This document shows positions 57,701 through 64,000 of a stretch of DNA of 64,000 nt, piece after piece. Every line of letters begins with the position of its first letter. Position 1 is the stretch's first letter. Under the pieces are notes generated by a model. The model saw nothing but the letters and a program-made list of their open reading frames with translations. It did not search any database and had not been told where the DNA came from. The DNA is from Gordius sp. MW1 (taxonomy: Eukaryota; Nematomorpha; Gordioida; Gordea; Gordiidae): contig OZ038532.1 of assembly GCA_964036665.1 (NCBI GenBank), forward strand, positions 18,999,037 to 19,063,036, read 5' to 3'. The translations under genes were made by a program, and so were the position numbers.

Positions 57701-60700
57701 TGTTCCAAAAGGGGATTTACATGAATGACACAAGCCATAAGAATAACATATATTTGATACTGTTTTTCCGTAATAGGCGTTAAATGATTAAAAAGGACTT
57801 TACTGTTGTGAATTTAAAGTTTTGATGGGCTGCCAAATATAATTGTTGTTCATACGTAAATGATAAATAAGAAGCAGTCGGTTAATCTCAGTTAAATTGT
57901 ATATTTACATAAAAGATTTGCATGGGCATAACCAAAATTAAGCGGAAGCAACAAAAAGTTGGGTAATGAGTTACAAAGGGAAAAATGAGGTTAAAAAATT
58001 TATTTCCAATCATAGACTAGATAGACTGCTCATCAGCGCATAAAATGTGTACCCTTTTTTCCACCATTTTGAAAGGCACATTGTAAAGTGGTGATCATAT
58101 AGAAAATCGTAATTTTCGCAAATTAAAAAATCTTAAAAAGGTAAATAAAAAAATATTAAAATAGGTAGATATCAAAAATAGCATTTTAAAATAAATATCA
58201 TTTAAAAAATACATAAAAATTAAAAATGTAAAAAATGCGATTAAACTTTGTTTAAATATAGCGCCATCAATATTAATCGCTATTTTGTATAATAATAATT
58301 TATTGACGTTCGTTTTAATTTATAAACTAGGGAGGAAGGTAAATTGACTGTTATAGGGCAAAATTACATGGTTAAAATACAGGAGTTGCCCTCTTCAAAA
58401 TGGATGAAAATTTGGCACACAATTAACCATATGCAACATAAGGCATGAGCAGTCTTAGTCTATGTTTCCAATTTACTTTAAAAGTACTGTACTTTAGGCC
58501 GAAGAGGGGAGGCAACTGCCTCTTCCTGCCCCCCTTAAGCCCAGGTTTAAAACTATAATTTTGAAATTAAATTCATGTGTTAAAAAAATTGGGCATAACA
58601 TAAGGTTAAGAAAGTTAGGGCGGTGGTCAAATTTTTATAAAATTAGGAGAAGGAAAATAGATAAAAAAAATATTAATTTGTTAATAAATTTAGCGTTAAA
58701 TATTTAACAAGGGATTGTGTTTCAATTCTTGCTGACATAAATAATCTTGCAATTTCTTATTTTATATTAATGACGACGATCAAAGTCCGTAAAAAGTGGA
58801 AGTAAGCGTCAGGTTGAAAAATGACTGTAAAAGCCCACTACAAAATGGTGATATCTTAGAATAAAACTCTACAACAGAAAACTAGGACGTCTTTCACAAA
58901 CGCCGCGCATTGCATCCTCCGTCATGCAATGCGAAAATAGAAAGGAAATAGTAATGGAAAGAGCGAATAACATGCTGTAAAAGGGCAGGTTGACGGAAAA
59001 GAGCATTGAAATCGCACTAATGCTAAAACGAAAAATGGTACACGTGACCCACCTACAAGAGACGAAGTGGAATGGAACTAAAGCTCGGGAGTTAGGAGAG
59101 TATACACGTTTTTTACAGGGGTCACCAAATTGTATATTTAGAATCGGTATCGTAGCGAATCGTTCAAGGACAAGTTGATGGACATCAAACGATGTTCAGA
59201 CAGGTTGGTGTGGGTGATGATTGCAGAGGCTTCCTAACCGTTATGCCTATGCTCCTCAAATTTTGTAAATGGAATCAGAGAAAAAACATATTTTTAGATT
59301 CATTGGAAAAGGAAGTTCAACGGCAGGGAATTGGGGCGGACTTCACCGCCCAATTAGGAAAAGATCGTTCCAGCTATGAATAAAATCATGTGGACCATGG
59401 GCATGGCATGAAGAATAATGAAGCGAAAAAACTACTTAAATCTAAGACGACATGGCGATCGTTACCACTTATTCTTGAATGCGCGAAGATCATATTGTGA
59501 CTTATAGGAATGGAAAGCATTTTAATTGAATTGACTACATGCTTAGATGGCCAAAGGATCTGTGGAGGTTTAAAGATTGCATAGTAATACCGGGGGAAGA
59601 AACCGCCAGATAACCTTGTCCACTTCTTATGGATTTTATAGAATGTTTTTGGAAAGAATAAATGTTTATTAATCTAGAATTAGATACGAATAAAGGACAC
59701 GTCGACGAACTATAAATACTACCAGAAAGCTTCCACACTTTTGGGTGAGGAAGTTGGAACTTAGATTACGACGGGGAGCCGCTAACGGCGATTTAGCTTC
59801 TAGGACAGACCAAAAGAGGCAGAGCTATAAGTATCGAATTGGTGGGATTAAACAGTAAGGAATTTCGTCGAAAAAGTTAAATTTTATATACTGGATGGCA
59901 TTAATCTGAAACGGAAGATTAGCAAGAATATAGTGAGGCAAAGAGAGCCGCGAAAATCGCCACTCTCATAGCGAAGAGCTGCATACACCGCGATGGCTCG
60001 GCCATAAAAGATAAGCGAGAAGAAAAGTGACAATGTCGGAATCCTTAAAGAGGTCAACGAAGATAGTCAAACCTTATAAAAGCCGAATGAGTTGATTAAA
60101 AACTGGAAAGGTTATTTTAATGACTGTTGCAAAATGCAAATGACAATTAATCCCCTCCATATATTGAGTCATAGATAAGTATGATCGAACTCCTTCATGA
60201 GAACTAACTTAGGATATAAATGAAAACGACGGAGATAAGAAAAGCTAAAAAGAATGAAATTCTAGAGATGTAAGGGTGATATGCGAGTAGGAAGGAGCTA
60301 TGACCATGATGATTCCTTTAGCAAGATATTGGCAAAAAAGCAAATTTCCAATCAATAAAGATAAAGCACAATTATAACCTTATTTAGAGGCAAAGAAGAT
60401 CCCCAGGGTGTGGCAATTACAGAGGGAACAAGTTAATTTGCCACTCCTTAAAACTTATGGGAAGGACCTTAGCATCAAGGCTGAAGAACGAGGTGGAAAT
60501 ATCGGCTAACCAAATTAATTTGTAGTGGCAAGTTCACAATCGACGGTCTTCGAACTAAGACAAATGATGTATTATGTGGAAAATAGGAAAAACTATGGTC
60601 TTTATTGACTTGGAGAAAGCTTATAACACGGTGCCTCGTGATTTGATATGGTGATGATTTAGAATGAAATTTCTTAATGTATATGATGTACAAAAATATT

Positions 60701-63084
60701 TATGAGGCCTCAAAGTTTTGCGTTAGAACAATAATTGGGGGCTATAAACCTTTTCGATTGAAAATGGATTACATCAAGAATCTGCTCAAAGTTCCTTCTT
60801 ATTCCAATTATGGGCCCGATAACGAAAGACATCCAAAAGCCATCTCTTCGGTGTATATATTATACTGTATGCCGATGATATATTAATATACGAAGATACA
60901 AGGAAGAAAGTAACGAAGCCGAAAATTTGTAAAAGTCGTTAACTGGATATTGTCCAAAAGTCAACAACCGAAGAGCGATACCTATGGATATGAACATTAC
61001 ATGCACCCCATTGCTGGATGACCAATTAAAGCACACAGGTTTACATATCTCGCCTCGATGCTATATCAAGAGGTAACTTGCGCAAGTTAATGCAAGGATT
61101 CAAAAAGGATGACTTAAATGGCGAAGTATATCCAATACAGGCGCGTAGCCAGGATTTTTACGTGGGGGGGGGGGGGGGAAATCTGGCAAAAAATAATTTT
61201 TACAATGCATTTTGACAAAATTTAAATCAAATTAAATTAGATGTATATATTATGTTTCTAGGTTTTTATAAGTGTCTTAAAGTCTTTGATGTAACTAAAC
61301 TATAATATTTTATATTAATCAAAAAACCGGGGGGGGGGGGAGAGAATTTCCCGCCCCCCCCCCCCTCATTTACGCCATCGATCTAATGTAATGAGCTACA
61401 AGAGGATGCCAATATGATTGAAGGGCAAATATATAAATCAAAACCTGTGTTAGTTTCTATAAATAAAACATGGCCATTAAACGCTCGGAATAAAGGTTAT
61501 TACAAGCAGAGGTCAGATTTGTTAGGAATTTTCTGCCCGAACCCGGCCCGGTTTAATTCTCTAACATCATTGCCCGCCCGAGCCCGCCCGAACCCTTCTG
61601 GTGTCCGCCCGAGCCCGCCCGAAACATTAATGCTGCCCGAAATGCCCGGCCCGAAATTTTAAAGTTGCCTGTTAGACCCGAAATTTTGCGACCTAAAATT
61701 CTTTCAATATCTAAAAGTCGAATGATTTTTTCAAATGAAACTGTTGTACTTTAATTTTAATCCTAATTGGTCGAAAAACGTAGTATTTGGTCTTTCTAAA
61801 ATATTTGAGCTTAGCGATAGCGATGAGTGATAAGGGAATAATAAAGGCGAATTGGAGAAGCCTTGTTAAATCATTTGTTAAAAAATTAAATGATATTAGA
61901 ATGAAATTTAACACTTTCGGCATTGTATCAATTTGGGCGTGACGATTTTGTACTATGTATAGACGGCACATGCGAATTACGAACAATGAAAGGGCTGCAT
62001 AAATATAAATATTTTAATCCTTTCCATAACCTAGCTAGGGACTTGATGGAAATAAAGGGGTTCTGGCAAAATTTGTAAAAATAACTTGGGGACGGATGGC
62101 GATTTTTAGCATTTTCATATGCAATTTAATGAAAAGTAACAAAAAATACACTATCTAAAAAATCTCATTAAGCCCGAATTGCCCGAATCCTATCTTCTTC
62201 GTGCCCGCCCGAAAATAAAAATTTAGAATCTGATCTCTGATTACAAGCCATGGAGATGAGAAAAATACGGTGGAGGTTGGGATTTCGAAATCATTAAATA
62301 AAGGCATGAGTATTAATATGGACAAGTGTTTTTGACCTGCAAGTGCAAGTATCAATTCAAAAATAGGGATAGCTTACCTATAATGTGGGTAAATTTTAAC
62401 AAAATATAAATTAAATTTAATATTAAAACATGACATAGTTTGAAGGTCGAAATAACTCTTTTGATAACATAAACATCATTCATTATTTACCAAAGGCATC
62501 CCCACTAATTGGCATATAGCTCCTAGAATAATGGCAAATGGTTTCTTTACCAATTGTTGTATTGCATCTGAATCAATTTTACACCCAAAAAGGAATGTGT
62601 TTAATACGATAAATCCTAATACTAATCCACGGAATGCAATGATTAAAGCATTCTCCTTACGAATGACAGTTATTTGAATAGGATCACATTTATAATATTT
62701 AACGAGATCTCCTTGCTTCAACTTTACTCTCAAAGTCAAAATGGTTTTTCCCAAGAAAACTGACTTTATTTTTAGGTAGGTTTCATTATTTGTTTTCAAA
62801 ATCCTCGCTATTCTTCTATTCTTTATAATAGGATTTGATGTTAGATCCTGAGAGGTGATATTATAAAGCACTTGACTTACGGTACCATTTAGAGCCACTT
62901 TAGTCTGCGGTTCGAATAGGTAATATTTGATGTCTTTAACGCTCCCTAGCGGAATTTCAATTTTTGGAGGATCAAAAAGACACGATATCTTCTTTCCACA
63001 TAAGACCGGAGAATAAATGCATAATAATATGGATGAATAAAGTAATATATGACATTTATGACTAAAATAATAGTGAAGATACAT
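54128..63084 (-). CDS. SLC10-family sodium/bile-acid-cotransporter-like protein (P3-like), 4 exons
   Basis: Exons 62491-63084, 57359-57530, 54881-55179 and 54128-54730 join in phases 0, 1 and 0 to 555 residues. A signal-like N-terminus is followed by an extracellular Ser/Thr-rich domain (about residues 30-150), as in SLC10A3/A5-like proteins. Then comes the transporter core: FGCKID with KKPFAIILG and QLVGMP in exon 1; VGCCPGGGSSN and GGDLLLSICMT in exon 2 (the conserved GxxPGGxxSN sodium-site segment); ETGLQNAGIA in exon 4 (the conserved E-x-G-x-Q-N site). A hydrophilic insert of about 85 residues lies before that motif. Substrate unknown. Splice sites are canonical and no lesion is seen. The introns are large because they contain mobile elements. 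Confidence 0.93.
54881..55179 (-). CDS. SLC10-like exon 3
   Basis: Acceptor ATATTTAG|CTTCT, strong donor AAG|GTAAGA, 299 nt, phase 1 to 0. Encodes SMPSWFALLGPRVF through VKPFTVCMIIVVVVIGIVAN, with two to three membrane segments. Confidence 0.93.
55802..57158. mobile_element. Foldback hAT-like element with an inverted minisatellite core
   Basis: Ends TATAGTTGTTAAATTGCTAA and (inverted) TAGAGTTGTTAAATTGCTAA are flanked by a perfect 8-bp duplication CATGGCAC (55794-55801, 57159-57166). Inverted arms of about 250 bp with GAGCACGAACACTAGCTGGG and GCTAGCTGCTCGGTGCA surround a minisatellite (56080-56870). It lies wholly in intron 2 of the SLC10-like gene. No transposase. Confidence 0.93.
56080..56870. 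repeat. Minisatellite, units about 60 bp, inverted about its centre
   Basis: The left half repeats CCCCCCCTTATTTTTTACCC, TCTTTCTCACCAGAGGGGAG and ATGGGGGGGGGGTGTTTTG about six times; the right half (from about 56525) repeats the inverse. The long open frames here on both strands are products of the repeat, not genes. Confidence 0.92.
57359..57530 (-). CDS. SLC10-like exon 2 (sodium-site motif)
   Basis: Acceptor AATTAAAG|ATT, donor TTTCG|GTAAAT, 172 nt, phase 0 to 1. Encodes IAYGYGILL, FSLFLVGCCPGGGSSN and GGDLLLSICMTFVNTLGTF. It contains the most diagnostic motif of the family. Confidence 0.94.
57531..58002. other. SLC10-like intron 1, proximal part
   Basis: AT-rich intron sequence; no feature seen apart from the exon 2 acceptor at its edge. 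Confidence 0.4.
58011..58464. mobile_element. MITE of the CATAGACTAGATAGACTGCTCATC family (copy 2)
   Basis: Ends CATAGACTAGATAGACTGCTC and, inverted, CATAGACTAAGACTGCTCATG with the perfect 8-bp duplication TTTCCAAT (58003-58010, 58465-58472). Very close to 21063-21500. In intron 1 of the SLC10-like gene. Confidence 0.92.
61139..61384. mobile_element. Decayed CATGGGCGTAGCCAGG-type element nested in LINE copy B
   Basis: GGCGCGTAGCCAGG on the left with a G-run, a C-run on the right and TTTACGCCATCGATC. LINE sequence matching copy A (AAGTATATCC; AATATG...AA(A/G)GGCAA) resumes on both sides. Confidence 0.7.
61507..62239. mobile_element. hAT-like element with GCCCGCCCGARCCC subterminal repeats
   Basis: Ends CAGAGGTCAGATT and (inverted) CAGAGATCAGATT are flanked by a perfect 8-bp duplication ATTACAAG (61499-61506, 62240-62247). 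GCCCGCCCGAGCCCGCCCGA-type repeats fill 61538-61680, with a short set at 62172-62212. LINE copy B continues on both sides. No transposase seen. Confidence 0.93.
62491..63084 (-). CDS. SLC10-like exon 1
   Basis: ATG at 63084 (MYLHYYF...), 198 codons, phase 0, ending QLVGMPL at donor TTTG|GTAAAT. Holds the leader peptide (LLYSSILLCIYSPVLC), the extracellular domain and TM1-TM2 (FRGLVLGFIVLNTFLFGCKID). Confidence 0.92.
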
Positions 63085-64000
63085 CAATTAGCGTTTGTTG
63101 AGATAGGAGAGAAAAATTGCAGGATAAATTAAGCTTGCGTAAAAGAGAAATTTATGCAACTCCTCCCACACACCTCCCGTTTATCGGAAAACGAAATTAT
63201 TTATAAACGTTTACCCCCCCCCCCCCCTCTAGCTATCACATAATATCAGGTGCCTGCATACAATCATAATGATAGCTTAATTTGTTAAGAAATGTATGTT
63301 ATTTTTAAAAGGGAATTTAATTATTTGCAATTGCACCCTAAAACTTTATAGGTAAAAAATGTTGTTATTTCCAATTTTTAATGAAAAAATGGCATTTTTG
63401 GAGGTACGGAAATACATTTAGGTTGAGAGGCAATTTAGCGTGTTAGTAACCTTGCTAAAATGACCTTCAGTTATATTGGTAAAGGAGTTGTGTAGCACTA
63501 ATTTATTAGTCATACATTTTAATTAAAAATATACTAATAATTATTATTAAATATAGATAATTATTTTTCTGTGTATATTGAGTGGTACTTATTAGATTAG
63601 TCCATAAAATAACATAAAGGTGTAAGGGGGTATTAACAAAGCGTCACGTCGACACTTAAGTTTAATAACTATGTAATATTAACAATATTAAAGCTTATTT
63701 CTATGATGTTATTAAAAAGGTATAATATATGTTTGTTTTTAACATGTATATAATATATATATTAATAATACGGGTGGTTCGTAAATAGTCTAAAATGCAT
63801 TTATCATTATTTTTAATTTCGAGAAAATCAATAATTGTTATTGATTTTTTAACAAACGTGATAATTATTTTTCTTTATATTAAGCAAAGTAACTATCTAT
63901 ATTAATGTGGTCACGTGAAGATTAAAATAATATAAAAATGCAATTATAAATATTTTAAGAAACTTAATAAATTTTGTACACAAAATCGTTTGAATTCATA
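63085..64000. other. Upstream region of the SLC10-like gene
   Basis: No other gene is seen. A poly-C run at 63214-63227 lies about 130 bp upstream of the SLC10-like start codon. Beyond 63300 the sequence is AT-rich without recognised features. Confidence 0.4.

Larger units (their letters stand above)
58860..62300 (+). mobile_element. Degenerate RTE-like LINE (copy B) with two nested insertions
   Basis: Colinear with LINE copy A at nucleotide level: the ACTAGGACGTCTTTCACAAACGCCGCGCATTGC start (58880), endonuclease remnant (59000-59450), RT region with ATCGGCTAACCAA (60501) and CTGTATGCCGATGATATATTAATA (60867, the YADD region), and the 3' part to about 62300. It is interrupted by a CATGGGCGTAGCCAGG-type element (61139-61384) and by the hAT-like element 61507-62239; copy A sequence resumes after each. 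Lies in intron 1 of the SLC10-like gene, antisense to it. Confidence 0.85.

Overview
This is animal nuclear DNA. It is AT-rich, has spliceosomal introns, and is full of non-LTR, Ty3/gypsy, hAT-like and pogo-like elements. The gene set and element mix suggest an invertebrate; I cannot fix the phylum. Most coding content lies in multi-exon genes whose short exons are hard to see as open reading frames, so I rebuilt three genes by hand from splice sites, reading phase and protein motifs.

Host genes. (1) A complete CHID1-like gene (GH18-fold chitinase-domain protein), minus strand, 24567 to 19950: 10 coding exons, 398 codons plus stop. Its first six introns are only about 35-70 nt. Its longest intron holds two inserted elements and the 307-nt intron holds one. 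(2) A class-A-like GPCR gene, plus strand, 40690-52055. Two alternative first coding exons (40690-40870 and 46979-47363) each encode TM1 to early TM2, and both join in the same phase to shared exons 50243-50450 and 51014-52055. (3) An SLC10-family (sodium/bile-acid cotransporter, P3-like) gene, minus strand, 63084 to 54128: 4 exons, 555 codons plus stop. The GPCR and SLC10 genes converge. The CHID1-like gene stands apart on the other side of a repeat-rich stretch. Nothing in the sequence links the three functionally.

Repeat landscape, left to right. 830-7240: degenerate RTE-like LINE, split by a hAT-like element (1513-5090) that carries a satellite and a further hAT (3130-3714). 7590-7812: inverted LINE 3' end. 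8930-11719: 2.8-kb foldback element with a mitochondrial 12S-like NUMT in its right arm. 11771-18792: two tandem Ty3/gypsy copies sharing an LTR, the first with a 7-nt deletion and a 599-bp integrase duplication, the second truncated. 21063-26725: small hAT-like elements around the CHID1-like gene. 27185-30895: RLE-type (R2-like) LINE with a duplicated 5' region. 33530-34712: hAT with a transposase remnant. 35367-38841: a CATGGGCGTAGCCAGG element and a pogo-like element. 42727-43486: hAT MITEs. 55802-57158: foldback hAT-like element with an inverted minisatellite, in an SLC10 intron. 58860-62300: second RTE-like LINE with nested insertions, in another SLC10 intron.

The most unusual theme is a series of elements with 8-bp target-site duplications whose ends carry dense subterminal repeats, a different motif in each family; three of them still carry recognisable hAT transposase fragments. 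All boundaries and splice sites were read by eye; no alignment or search was run.
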